The notes: generated by a model not told the origin, from the letters alone. Positions 8,011 through 16,416 are shown, counted from the stretch's first letter. The stretch: DNA of 64,000 bases from Streptomyces sp. NBC_00078 (GCF_026343335.1 NZ_JAPELX010000001.1:5704001-5768000), one strand, 5' to 3'. Made by a program: numbers and translations.

Positions 8011-9366
8011 TCAGCCCTTCACCCCGTCAGGTCCTTGCCGCAGCGCCTGCCAGGTCTTCGGGCCCACGATCCCGTCCGCGTCCAGCTCCGCCCGCTTCTG
8101 GAAGGCGACGACGGCAGCCTTGGTCAGGGGACCGAAGCCGCCGTCCACCTCACCGACTTCGGTGATCCCGTGCAGGTGCCTGAGCAGGCACTGGAGCTCT
8201 CTGACCTGGCTGCCGCCCTCGCCCTGCTTGACGGTGAAGTCCCAGGTGCTGCTCCAGCCCGCCGTGTAGCCGCGGCCGTTCTTGGTGTCCTCGTACACCG
8301 TGGGCTTCTCACAGGTGGGCGCCGCGGCGGCTGCCGGGGCCTCGTCGCGCAGGGTGTACGTCACCGTCGTAGCCGTGCCCAGGGCCACCGCCGCGAGCGC
8401 CGCGACCAGGACCGGCCGTCGCCACCGCCGCGGCCGCAGGCGGGGCAGGCGGGCCGAGCGGGCGCTGCCCGCAGCCTGTTCCGCGCGGCGCAGCAGGGCC
8501 TCGGTGCCGATCCGGTCGGCGTGCGTAGGGCCCAGGCAGTCCCGCACGATCTCCCGCCAGGCGTCCGGGAGTTCGGGCGACAGACGCAGTTCCTCGGTGC
8601 CCCGCGCATAGCGCGTCGCCGCGTCGCAGCGGGCTTCCGTGGTGCCTCCCGGCAGCGGGAACGTCCCCGTCAGCACGACGTGCGCGAGGACGCCGAAGGC
8701 CCAGATGTCGGCGGAGGGCCGGATCCGGGCGCCCCGCTCGTCGATCTCGGGCCAGAGCAGCTCCGGCGGCGTGTAGTCCGGCGTGGCGAACGCCGGCGCG
8801 TAGGCGTGGGTGCCCTGCAGCTCCGCGGCCATGTTGAAGTCGGCGAGCCGCACCGAAACGTCCTTCAGCAGCAGCACGTTGGCCGGCTTGAGGTCGCCGT
8901 GCACCCAGCCGGCGTGGTGCAGCTGGTGCAGGCCCTCGCAGATCTGGGCGAGCAGGGCAGGCCCCGCCTCCGGCCTCGGCGTGTGCTCCAGTACGGCGTC
9001 CAGGGAGCCCTCGGCCCGCTCCAGTACGAGGACGGTGGCGCCGTCGAGTTCGGGGTGGTCCGGGTCGTCGACCGTGAGCGTGTCGTACATCCGGATCAGG
9101 CGCGGTGCGCGCAGTTTCTCCAGCAGCTCCACCTCGCGCTCGGCCAGTTCGCGCAGATGGCGCAGCTGTCGCGGGGTGCGGGTGCCGGTGGGCAGGAACT
9201 TCAGCGCCGCCTCGCGGGGAAGCTCCGGCTCCTCGTCGCCGGTGTGCCTGGCCGCGTAGACGGTGGAGAACGCGCCGGACGCGAGGGGCGCGCGGACCTC
9301 CCAGGCGCCGACTCGGTAGCCCTTCGGCACGGGAACCGCGTACGACCTGTGGGGTTGCTCGTTCAC
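8011..9366 (-). CDS. Atypical membrane protein kinase with PG-binding domain, paired with FHA protein
   Basis: 451 residues. Kinase domain about 15-310: Gly loop LASGAFS 28-34, Lys56, HGDLKPAN with Asp158. The metal-binding motif reads DFN (176-178) instead of DFG, and HRD is HGD. A membrane span lies near 344-362. The extracellular part (about 370-451) ends in a PG_binding_1 repeat (VDGGFGPLTKAAVVAFQ, DGIVGPKTWQAL) preceded by an ~40-residue Cys-containing segment. The GTG start overlaps the stop of the FHA gene by GTGA. It is paralogous to the 10977-12530 kinase but with a different extracellular module. DFN kinases may be active; this cannot be told from sequence. Confidence 0.88.
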   Translation of the reverse strand: MNEQPHRSYAVPVPKGYRVGAWEVRAPLASGAFSTVYAARHTGDEEPELPREAALKFLPTGTRTPRQLRHLRELAEREVELLEKLRAPRLIRMYDTLTVDDPDHPELDGATVLVLERAEGSLDAVLEHTPRPEAGPALLAQICEGLHQLHHAGWVHGDLKPANVLLLKDVSVRLADFNMAAELQGTHAYAPAFATPDYTPPELLWPEIDERGARIRPSADIWAFGVLAHVVLTGTFPLPGGTTEARCDAATRYARGTEELRLSPELPDAWREIVRDCLGPTHADRIGTEALLRRAEQAAGSARSARLPRLRPRRWRRPVLVAALAAVALGTATTVTYTLRDEAPAAAAAPTCEKPTVYEDTKNGRGYTAGWSSTWDFTVKQGEGGSQVRELQCLLRHLHGITEVGEVDGGFGPLTKAAVVAFQKRAELDADGIVGPKTWQALRQGPDGVKG

Positions 9367-10115
9367 CGGGCCACCTCGCTCGTTGGCGGAAGCGGGGCCG
9401 GGGCGAGCACCGCGAGGTCGTCCTCGCGGATGAGGTCGAAGCGGAGCGCCAGAGACACCAGCGACTCCTTCTTGCCGTTGACGCGCAGGCCCGGTTCCGC
9501 CATGTCCGGGCCGGGCCTCAGCCGCAGCTTGACGGCCAGGTAGTCGATGTTCCAGTACACGGCGGAGCGGCTGACCGTGGGCCAGACGGACCGCAGGCGG
9601 TCCACCAGTTGCTCCACGGCGGGCAGCGGAGCGTGCGGCTCGCCGCGCAGCCGGGGTTCGCACAGGGCGGCCAGGACCGCGAAGTAGCGCTTGGTGCGGT
9701 CCAGGGCGAACGCCGGCGTGGTGAGGGCCCCGGAGAGCCCGTGGCGCTCGACGCTGCGGAAGGCGTGGCGTGGCGCCCAGACGTCGAAGGCGAGCAGATC
9801 GCCCGCGGCGGGCAGCACCACCCGCGAGAACTCGAACGGCACGGGCGCGTCCAGGCGGCCCGGCGCGATCTTGATGTGTTCGCCCGCGCCCTCCGGGTTC
9901 TCCACGACGTAGGTCTGGTCCTCGCTGAGATTGCTCAGCAGCCAGAAGTTCCGGTGGGCCGTGATCGACCCGGCGACCCGGGGAACCCCCTGGTGGTCGA
10001 TGGTGAGACTGCCGTCCGTCCCGGCCCTGCCGAACGTCAGCTGTTCGCCCGCGGCGATCCTGAGCTGCCCGTCCGAGCTGCCGCACATCGGTGGTACGAC
10101 GATGACGCTGTACAT
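9363..10115 (-). CDS. FHA-like domain protein with C-terminal winged-helix-like region
   Basis: 250 residues. The N-terminal part (about 1-115) has an FHA-like pattern: LTFGRAGTDGSLTI, an SxxxH-like turn, and YVVENPEG. The middle (ALDRTKRYFAVLAALCEPRL) and the C-terminus (VNGKKESLVSLALRFDLIREDDLAVL) are conserved with the paralogue at 12.5-13.3 kb and look helical, perhaps winged-helix. It probably binds phosphothreonine made by its coupled kinase. The ATG at 10115 aligns with the start of the paralogue and follows a GGAGGAGG tract; an upstream TTG is less likely. Confidence 0.75.
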   Translation of the reverse strand: MYSVIVVPPMCGSSDGQLRIAAGEQLTFGRAGTDGSLTIDHQGVPRVAGSITAHRNFWLLSNLSEDQTYVVENPEGAGEHIKIAPGRLDAPVPFEFSRVVLPAAGDLLAFDVWAPRHAFRSVERHGLSGALTTPAFALDRTKRYFAVLAALCEPRLRGEPHAPLPAVEQLVDRLRSVWPTVSRSAVYWNIDYLAVKLRLRPGPDMAEPGLRVNGKKESLVSLALRFDLIREDDLAVLAPAPLPPTSEVAR

Positions 10116-10323
10116 GGAGTCGTCCCCCTCCTCCTGCAACGCCAGGGGGCGCAGCAGCCCCCCGCCCGATGAGGGGCAGGGTAAGGGACGCTTCTGAACG
10201 ACGGCGAAGCTTTGTTCGCGTCACGGCGAGTCGGTGAAGGTTGCGGGGAGAGTGTGAGGAGGGACGCAGGGAAACGGCCTCCGGCCGTAGTACGTCCCTT
10301 GGTACATCCCTTCGTGCGCGAGC

Positions 10324-10361
10324 GCGGTCTCCGGCCCTCCCCCGAGGGAGCCGGAGACCGC
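10324..10361 (-). terminator. Terminator of the I36-like gene
   Basis: Stem with 11 perfect outer pairs (GCGGTCTCCGG/CCGGAGACCGC) and a CCCTC/GAGGG inner helix, 16 bp downstream of the minus-strand stop at 10378. The rest of the 10116-10377 gap shows no gene. Confidence 0.7.
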
Positions 10362-10377
10362 CGCTACGGGGCGCCCG

Positions 10378-10878
10378 TCAGCAGGGACGCAGGGAGTAGA
10401 TCGGGTCCCAGGTGGCCCTGCCGGCCTCGTACGCCGTGGACGTCCAGCGGACGCTGCCGTCCTTGTTGAAGAACTTGGCGACCGTGCCGGGCGTCTGGTT
10501 GTTGGTGAACGGGCCGTCGCCGGTCCAGTTGCTGACGGTCCAGGTCTGGCACTTGTAGTAGTCGAACTTGGTGTTCTTGACGACCATGCACAGGTGGCCG
10601 TAGGCGCAGTCCAGGTCCTGGGCGCCGAGCTTGCCCTTCGGGGCGCGGGTGGCGGTCATGCCGTCGTACTTGACCTCGTTGGCAGTGACCTTCAGGGCCT
10701 TCGGGTGGCCGGCGAGCACCTGGTCGACCGTCTGCTGGATGCTGGTCACCCGGGTGCCGTCCGGAGTGGCCGTGACGCGGGTGCCGTCCGGCGAGTCGGC
10801 CGCTGTGGCCGCGACCGTCGAGCCGGCTAGCAGCGCGGTGGCCGCGACGAGAAGCGCGGCCGGTTTGATGATGTTCAC
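10378..10878 (-). CDS. Secreted protein with peptidase-inhibitor I36-like domain
   Basis: 166 residues. A GTG start with GGGGGAA upstream opens a clear signal peptide ending near AATAA (residue ~26). The mature N-terminus is charged; the C-terminal ~75 residues (CAYGHLCMVV...YYKCQTWTVSNW...FTNNQTPGTVAKFF...PIYSLRPC) contain four Cys and an aromatic pattern typical of streptomycete I36-type or crystallin-like secreted proteins. Whether it inhibits a protease is unknown. It lies between the two FHA-kinase cassettes. Confidence 0.65.
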   Translation of the reverse strand: MNIIKPAALLVAATALLAGSTVAATAADSPDGTRVTATPDGTRVTSIQQTVDQVLAGHPKALKVTANEVKYDGMTATRAPKGKLGAQDLDCAYGHLCMVVKNTKFDYYKCQTWTVSNWTGDGPFTNNQTPGTVAKFFNKDGSVRWTSTAYEAGRATWDPIYSLRPC

Positions 10879-10976
10879 TGTCGTTCCCCCATGAACGTCG
10901 TTGGTCATGCCGCCGAAGCGGTGTGCACACACCGTCCCAACCGGGGCCGCCGCGAGGTACCTCGGACGTCTCAGGG

Positions 10977-12530
10977 TCACTTCTTGCCGGGAGGCGCGTA
11001 CTCCTTGAGGTAGTGAGCGACGCGGGCGCAGTAGGCGCGGTACTGCGGGGGAACACCGCCCGCGGCGTTCACCTTCTTGTACGAGGTCCGGTAGGCGGCG
11101 GCGAGCAGCACGCGGCGGTCCCCCGGCAGGGAGGTGTTCAGCAGCGGTTCCATGTAGCACAGGTAGCGGCCCATGGCCGGGATGGACACCGAGGGCGACA
11201 GGGGCGGCGTCGGGGTCGCCGAGGCGGGCACACCGTCCGGGCGGATCCACCAGCGCAGCACACCGGGGGTCCAGCGGGCGATGCCGTATTCGCCGCCGTC
11301 CACGGACGGGTCGGAGAGGTTCGGGTCGAAGTCGCTCTCCACCTTCAGCATCGCCGCGATGAGCACCGGGGAGACCTCCCGCTGAAGGCAGTCGTGGGCC
11401 GAGTCGACGATGAGGTGGCGGTACCGCACCGGGACGCCCTTGTCCGTTCGGAGTTCGGAGGCGCCGTAGGCGGCGGCTCCCGCGACCGCCTTGCCGTCGT
11501 CCGGCCCCGAGTCGGCCCAGTTGCTGATGCCGTAACCGAGTGCCGCCACGGCCACCGTCGCCACCGCCGATCCCAGTGCCACCGCGGAGCGGCGCCGGCG
11601 GGACAGCAGCAGCCTGGGCAGCCGGGGCGGGCGTCCCGTGCCGGCCGCCTCCTCGACCCGGCGCAGCAGCGCGTCGGTGCCGACGCGGTCCGCGTGCGTA
11701 CGGGACAGGCAGTCCCGCACGATCTCCCGCCAGGCGTCCGGGAGTTCGGGGGACAGACGCAGCTCGTCGGTGCCGCGCGCGTAGGCGGCGGCCGCGTCGC
11801 GGCGGGCGGTCGGGGTGCCGCCGGGCAGCGGGAAGGAGCCGGTGAGGACGAGGTGGGCGAGGACACCGAACGCCCAGACGTCGGCGGAGGGCCGGATCTG
11901 GCGGCCGCGTGCGCCGATCTCCGACCACAGCAGCTCGGGCGGCGTGTAGTCGGGGGTGGAGAACGCGGGCGTGTACGCGTGGGTGCCCTCCAGCTCCGCG
12001 GCCATGTTGAAGTCCGCCAGCCGTACCGAACCGTCCTTCATCAGCAGCACGTTGGCCGGTTTCAGGTCGCCGTGCACCCAGCCGGCGCGGTGCAGCTGGG
12101 CCAGCCCCTCGCAGATCTGCGCGAGCAGCGCGGGCCCCGCGGCCGGGCGGGGCGTGGCCGAGAGCTGGGCGGACAGGGAGCGTTCCGCCCTCTCCAGTAC
12201 GAGGACGGTGGCGCCGTCGAGGGCGGGGCGGGACGGGTCGTCGACGGTGAGGGTCTCGTACATCCGGATGAGGCGCGGACGTCTGAGTCTGCGGTGCAAC
12301 GCGACCTCGCGCTCGACGAGTTCGCGCAGATGGGTCAGTTGGCGCGGGGTGCCCGTGCCGGTGGGCAGGAACTTCAGGGCGGTCGTGCGGGGCAGCTCCT
12401 CGCCGGCCACGTCGGCCGTGCGCCGCGCCTCGTACACGCTCCCGAAGGCGCCGGTCGCGATCGGCTCCCGTACCTCCCAGACGCCCACCCGGTACCCCTT
12501 GGGCACCGGCACGGCGTACGGCTCGGTCAC
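10977..12530 (-). CDS. Membrane protein kinase fused to an extracellular lytic-transglycosylase-like domain
   Basis: 517 residues. Kinase domain about 12-300 with Gly loop IATGAFG, Lys53, HGDLKPAN (Asp155) and DFN (173-175). A membrane span lies near 314-335. The extracellular region (about 365-510) has the pattern of a lysozyme-fold SLT domain: VSPVLIAAMLKVESDFDPN with candidate catalytic Glu398, then GGEYGIARWTPGVLRWW, and later LLAAAYRTSYKKVN...YRAYCARVAHYL. If active it would cut peptidoglycan; otherwise it may act as a wall-binding receptor. The GTG start overlaps the FHA stop (GTGA). The kinase half is very similar to the 8011-9366 paralogue, whereas the outer half is unrelated. Confidence 0.82.
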   Translation of the reverse strand: MTEPYAVPVPKGYRVGVWEVREPIATGAFGSVYEARRTADVAGEELPRTTALKFLPTGTGTPRQLTHLRELVEREVALHRRLRRPRLIRMYETLTVDDPSRPALDGATVLVLERAERSLSAQLSATPRPAAGPALLAQICEGLAQLHRAGWVHGDLKPANVLLMKDGSVRLADFNMAAELEGTHAYTPAFSTPDYTPPELLWSEIGARGRQIRPSADVWAFGVLAHLVLTGSFPLPGGTPTARRDAAAAYARGTDELRLSPELPDAWREIVRDCLSRTHADRVGTDALLRRVEEAAGTGRPPRLPRLLLSRRRRSAVALGSAVATVAVAALGYGISNWADSGPDDGKAVAGAAAYGASELRTDKGVPVRYRHLIVDSAHDCLQREVSPVLIAAMLKVESDFDPNLSDPSVDGGEYGIARWTPGVLRWWIRPDGVPASATPTPPLSPSVSIPAMGRYLCYMEPLLNTSLPGDRRVLLAAAYRTSYKKVNAAGGVPPQYRAYCARVAHYLKEYAPPGKK

Positions 12531-13276
12531 CGGCCCGGCCGGCCGGAGGACGGGGCGGCCAGGACGGCCAGGTCGTCCTCCCGGACGAGGTCGAAGCGGA
12601 GCGCGAGCGAGACCAGCGACTCCTTCTTGCCGTTGAGGCGCGGGCCGGTGTCGGCTTCGTCCGGGCCGGGCTTCAGGCGCAGCTTCACCGCGAGGTAGTC
12701 GATGTTCCACTGCACCGAAGTGCGGGACGCGGCCGGCCAGTTCGGGCGCAGCCGGTCCACGACCTGGTCCACCGTCGGCAGCGCGGCATGCGGTTCGCCC
12801 CTCAGGCGGGGTTCGCACAGGGCGGCGAGGACCGCGAAGTAGCGCTTGGTGCGGTCGACGGCGAAGGCGGGGGCGGTGGTCGCGCCGTCGAATCCGCCGT
12901 CGGAGTGGAGGTAGTCGTGGCGCGGCGCCCACACCTCGACCGCCAGCAGGTCACCCGCGGCGGGCAGCACGATCCGCGAGAACTCGAAGGGGACCGGTGC
13001 GTCGAGACGGCCCGGCCCGACCTTGATGTGCTCGCCCGCGCCCTCCGGGTTCTCCACGACGTACGTCTGCACGCGGCTGAGGTTGCTCAGTATCCAGAAG
13101 GCGCCCTGTGCGGTGATCTCGCCGGCGCGGCGGGACACCCCGTCGTGCGGGATCGTCACGTCGACGTCGTCCGCCGAACGCCCGAAGGTCAGCCGCTCGC
13201 CAGGTGCGAGCCGGAACTGGTTGCGTTTTCGCTCGTCCTCCGTGGTCGGCGGAGGTACCACGATGATGCTGTACAA
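12527..13276 (-). CDS. FHA-like domain protein, paralogue of 9363-10115
   Basis: 249 residues. LTFGRSADDVDVTIPHDGVSRRAG shows the FHA Gly-Arg and Ser motifs, followed by NLSRVQTYVVENPEG. The C-terminal part (WNIDYLAVKLRLKPGPD, NGKKESLVSLALRFDLVREDDLAVL) matches the first copy closely. The start is a TTG at 13276: it aligns with the MYSxIVVPP start of the paralogue and has GGGAGA seven bases upstream. It is translationally coupled to the kinase that follows, which is presumably its phospho-donor. Confidence 0.75.
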   Translation of the reverse strand: MYSIIVVPPPTTEDERKRNQFRLAPGERLTFGRSADDVDVTIPHDGVSRRAGEITAQGAFWILSNLSRVQTYVVENPEGAGEHIKVGPGRLDAPVPFEFSRIVLPAAGDLLAVEVWAPRHDYLHSDGGFDGATTAPAFAVDRTKRYFAVLAALCEPRLRGEPHAALPTVDQVVDRLRPNWPAASRTSVQWNIDYLAVKLRLKPGPDEADTGPRLNGKKESLVSLALRFDLVREDDLAVLAAPSSGRPGR

Positions 13277-13328
13277 GGTGCGTCTCCCGTGCCTGCCGGC
13301 TACCTACGTCAGAGTAGGGCGACGCGCG

Positions 13329-13367
13329 AGGGCCGTGTCCCCCTTGTGCAGCGTGAGACACGGCCCT
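13329..13367 (-). terminator. Terminator of the 13391-14014 gene
   Basis: A perfect 11-bp stem (AGGGCCGTGTC/GACACGGCCCT) with a 17-nt loop, 24 bp past the minus-strand stop. Confidence 0.65.
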
Positions 13368-13390
13368 TGACGTGAATGGCGTGAACTGTG

Positions 13391-14014
13391 TCAGTAGCGC
13401 GGGCGGTTGAACCAGGCCGAGGCCGCGCCGTTCACCATCGCACCGAGGATGATGCCGGCGATGGCGAGCGAGATCAGGCCGCCGAACGTGGCGGAGCCGT
13501 TCGCACCGTTCGCCATGTTGACGATCCCGCCGAGGATCATCAGCGACGCGTACACGATCGTGGTGATGCGGATGCCGCTGCCGCCGTTCTTGAACTTGAC
13601 GCCCAGGAAGATCGAGAGGGCGCCCAGGCCCACCAGGAGTGCCGCGACCAGGAAGCCGAGCCCGGCCAGCGTGTCCGTGTCGTCGCCGGAGCCGACGCCG
13701 TTGGACAGGTCCTGGGCGGCGCCGATGGCGAGACCCGCGATGATGCCGAACAGGATCTGGAAGCCCGCCAGGATGAAGAGCAGCACGCGCGCGGTCTTCA
13801 TCAGGCCGGGCATCTCGGCCGGCATCTGCATGCCGCCCGGGTAGCCGGGGTAGGCCGGCTGCTGCGGGTAGCCATAACCGGGCTGCTGCGGAGCGCCCTG
13901 CGGGTAGCCGTATCCGGGCTGGTTCGGGGGAGCCTGCGGCGGGTAGCCGGGCGGCGGGCTCTGGGGCTGGCCCTGCGGGGGACCGTAGGGGTTGTTCGGG
14001 TCGCCGAAACTCAT
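13391..14014 (-). CDS. Membrane protein with Pro/Tyr/Gln-rich N-terminal tail
   Basis: 207 residues. Residues 1-65 are GYGYPQ- and PPQ-type repeats (low complexity, cytoplasmic). Four hydrophobic segments follow (about 72-95, 112-135, 145-165, 175-198). ATG with GGAGGAAA upstream. Such DUF4190/TM2-like architectures are common in actinobacteria, but I cannot assign one with confidence and the function is unknown. Confidence 0.75.
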   Translation of the reverse strand: MSFGDPNNPYGPPQGQPQSPPPGYPPQAPPNQPGYGYPQGAPQQPGYGYPQQPAYPGYPGGMQMPAEMPGLMKTARVLLFILAGFQILFGIIAGLAIGAAQDLSNGVGSGDDTDTLAGLGFLVAALLVGLGALSIFLGVKFKNGGSGIRITTIVYASLMILGGIVNMANGANGSATFGGLISLAIAGIILGAMVNGAASAWFNRPRY

Positions 14015-14244
14015 GGCGGGATTTCCTCCGTTGCCTTGTGCAGGGACGAGGCGCGGCAGGTGTGGAGGAAGTTCTACAGAGCGGTACGTCCCCCCGGTAC
14101 TGTCCGCGGCACTGTGCTGCTCATCGTTCTTTAACAGTCTCTTACTTGTCCAGGGGCATTCCGTAGGTGTTGTGCAAGTGCAACCTTGTTGATCTTAGAA
14201 AGTGGCTCATGGCCGGATACGGGCGAACGTGCGGCATGCCCTCT

Positions 14245-14292
14245 TCAGGCCCCGGATCAGGCCCCGGATCAGGCCCCGGATCAGGCCCCGGA
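14245..14292. repeat. Four tandem 12-bp repeats upstream of folD
   Basis: The unit TCAGGCCCCGGA is present four times without error, ending 37 bp before the folD ATG, so it lies in the promoter or leader. The unit number may vary between strains. The rest of the 14015-14329 gap has no gene and no riboswitch I can recognise. Confidence 0.9.
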
Positions 14293-14329
14293 TTGGAACC
14301 GGGGGGCGGTCATCCGCGAGGATGGGGCC

Positions 14330-15184
14330 ATGACCGCCCAGATTCTCGATGGCAAGGCCACCGCAGCCGCGATCAAGTCCGATCTGACCGCCCGCGTGGC
14401 GGCGCTGAAGGAGAAGGGCGTCACGCCCGGCCTCGGCACGATCCTCGTCGGTAACGACCCCGGCAGCCAGAAGTACGTCGCCGGCAAGCACCGCGACTGT
14501 GCGCAGGTCGGCATCGCCTCGATCCAGCGCGAACTGCCGGAGACTGCGACGCAGGAGGAGATCGAGGCCGTCGTACGGGAGCTGAACGAGGACCCGGCCT
14601 GCACCGGTTACATCGTCCAGCTGCCGCTGCCCAGGGGCATCGACGAGAACCGGATCCTGGAGCTCATGGACCCGGACAAGGACGCCGACGGCCTGCACCC
14701 GATGAACCTGGGCCGTCTGGTCCTCAACGAGCCCGCCCCGCTGCCCTGCACCCCCAACGGTGTCCTCACCCTGCTGCGCCGCTACGGCGTCGAGATCAAG
14801 GGCGCCGAGGTCGTGGTCGTAGGCCGCGGTGTCACCATCGGCCGCCCGATGCCGCTGCTGCTCACCCGCCGCAGCGAGAACGCGACTGTGACCCAGTGCC
14901 ACACCGGCACCCGCGACCTCGCCTCCCACCTCAAGCGCGCGGACATCATCGTCGCGGCGGCGGGCTCGGCCCATCTGATCCGGCCCGAGGACGTCAAGCC
15001 GGGCGCGGCCGTCCTCGACGTCGGTGTCTCGCGCAGTGCCGAGGGCAAGATCGTGGGCGACGTCCACCCGGGCGTCGCCGAGGTGGCCGGCTGGATCTCG
15101 CCGAACCCGGGCGGTGTCGGCCCGATGACCCGTGCGCAGCTGCTCGTCAACGTGGTCGAGGCGGCGGAGCGCAGTGCCGGCTGA
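14330..15184 (+). CDS. folD: Methylene-THF dehydrogenase / methenyl-THF cyclohydrolase
   Basis: Interconverts 5,10-methylene-THF and 10-formyl-THF with NADP, feeding PurN and PurH. 284 residues, normal length. Catalytic YVAGK with its Lys near residue 49, the QLPLPRGI substrate loop, the DGLHPMN motif, the Rossmann segment VVVGRGVTIGRP (a variant of GRSxxVGxP), and C-terminal PNPGGVGPMT are all present. The ATG at 14330 is chosen because it gives the canonical MTAQILDG start with GAGGA eight bases upstream. Its stop lies inside the next gene, so the two form an operon. Confidence 0.96.
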   Translation: MTAQILDGKATAAAIKSDLTARVAALKEKGVTPGLGTILVGNDPGSQKYVAGKHRDCAQVGIASIQRELPETATQEEIEAVVRELNEDPACTGYIVQLPLPRGIDENRILELMDPDKDADGLHPMNLGRLVLNEPAPLPCTPNGVLTLLRRYGVEIKGAEVVVVGRGVTIGRPMPLLLTRRSENATVTQCHTGTRDLASHLKRADIIVAAAGSAHLIRPEDVKPGAAVLDVGVSRSAEGKIVGDVHPGVAEVAGWISPNPGGVGPMTRAQLLVNVVEAAERSAG

Positions 15185-15740
15185 GGCGAAGGGCCCCGGG
15201 CGGGCGGCGAGGGAGACCGGGCGCGAGGTGAACCATCCCGAGCAGCAGGCGAAGGAGACCGGGCGCGAGGTGAACCACCCCGAGCAGCAGGCGGAGGAGA
15301 CCGTTCGCGACGCGATCAGCGCCCCGGACGCCGAGGGGAAGCCGCGCCGCACGACCCGCCGCTTCCCGCTGTTCACGAAGGACACCGCGCGCCCCGAGGG
15401 CGGCGGCCGGGCCGCCCCGGGTGACGCCCCCGCGCCCGCCCGGCAGTGGCCGATCCTCGCCGTCCTCGGCCTGGTCGCGCTCGGTCTGCTGCTGACCGCG
15501 CTCGACGCCTTCCGCTACGGCACCCTGCTGATCGGCATCGCCCTGGTGGCAGGCTCCGTGCTGCGCTGGTTCCTGCCCGACGTCGGCATGCTCGCCGTGC
15601 GCTCCCGCTTCACGGACATCGTCACCTACGGCCTGCTGGGCACGGCGATCGTCCTGCTGGCGATGATGGTGCAGCCGAACCCGTGGCTGCAGATCCCGTT
15701 CCTGAAGGACACGCTGCACTTCACCGTGAGCAGCGGCTAG
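15174..15740 (+). CDS. DUF3017 membrane protein
   Basis: 188 residues. The GTG at 15174 overlaps the folD 3' end by 11 bp and follows GGAG. The soluble N-terminal half contains two near-identical 14-residue repeats (ETGREVNHPEQQAK/E) encoded by a 42-bp duplication (15213-15296). The C-terminal half has three hydrophobic segments (about 91-110, 112-132, 145-170), the DUF3017 pattern (WPILAVLGLV, GSVLRWFLPD, AVRSRFTDI). Downstream of folD in many streptomycetes; the function is unknown. Confidence 0.8.
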   Translation: MPAEAKGPGRAARETGREVNHPEQQAKETGREVNHPEQQAEETVRDAISAPDAEGKPRRTTRRFPLFTKDTARPEGGGRAAPGDAPAPARQWPILAVLGLVALGLLLTALDAFRYGTLLIGIALVAGSVLRWFLPDVGMLAVRSRFTDIVTYGLLGTAIVLLAMMVQPNPWLQIPFLKDTLHFTVSSG

Positions 15741-15763
15741 CCGCCGCGGGGAACGTCTCACGA

Positions 15764-15802
15764 CGACGGCCCGTCCTCTCCCCCGAGAAGGACGGGCCGT
15801 CG
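15764..15802 (+). terminator. Terminator of the folD operon
   Basis: A perfect 14-bp stem (15764-15777 with 15789-15802), 11-nt loop, 24 bp after the DUF3017 stop. Confidence 0.8.
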
Positions 15803-15957
15803 CCGAACCCACCCTCGTGCAGGGCGAACTGCCTGTTCAACGGCTGTCAGAGCGCTGTGGCACGGAGGTGACCGTTCCGCAACGCGGGAACCATCGGCGG
15901 GTCTGAGTCGTCACCTGGTCAGAGCCGGTAATGCGAGGAACGCCGCGGAGGTGGGCG

Positions 15958-16416
15958 ATGGGCGGCTGGCAGCCGCTGGCGGAGGATCTGCCGCCGGAGG
16001 TGCGGCACTTCGTGGAGCAGCTGCGGCTCCTCAAGGACCGTACGGGGCTCAGCCTCGTCTCCCTCGGCGCCCGCACCGCGTACAGCAAGTCCTCCTGGCA
16101 CCGCTACCTCAACGCCACCCAGCCCCCGCCCCGGCAGGCGGTCCTCGCCCTGTGCCGGATCGCGGGCCTGGCCGACGCGGATGCCGAACGCTTCGCCGTG
16201 CGCTGGGAACTGGCCGTCAAGGCCTGGCCGCGCCCGGCGAGACCCGCCGGTGGGGAGAGCGCGACCGAGTACGAGGACGACCCCACCCTGCCGTGGTGGG
16301 ACACCCCCGAACAGGACAGCGGCCGCAGACCCGGCGCCTGGCCGCTGCTCTACGCCGCGCTGCTGCTCCTCCTCATGCTGCTGGTCCTCGCCGTGGGTGC
16401 CGTCCTCCTCGGGTGA
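15958..16416 (+). CDS. Membrane-anchored HTH protein (short)
   Basis: 152 residues. An XRE-like helix-turn-helix at about 14-65 (VEQLRLLKDRTGLSLVSLGARTAYSKSSWHRYLN) is followed by an acidic linker and one C-terminal transmembrane helix (about 128-150). The ATG at 15958 has GGAGG six bases upstream and aligns with the paralogue at 16778. It is an unusual topology for a DNA-binding protein: tail-anchored, with no extracellular domain. It probably works with, or arose by duplication of, the next gene. Confidence 0.75.
   Translation: MGGWQPLAEDLPPEVRHFVEQLRLLKDRTGLSLVSLGARTAYSKSSWHRYLNATQPPPRQAVLALCRIAGLADADAERFAVRWELAVKAWPRPARPAGGESATEYEDDPTLPWWDTPEQDSGRRPGAWPLLYAALLLLLMLLVLAVGAVLLG

Noticed and set aside
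14245..14292. CRISPR array
   Set aside because: Units are 12 bp and directly abutting without spacers; no cas genes in the window.
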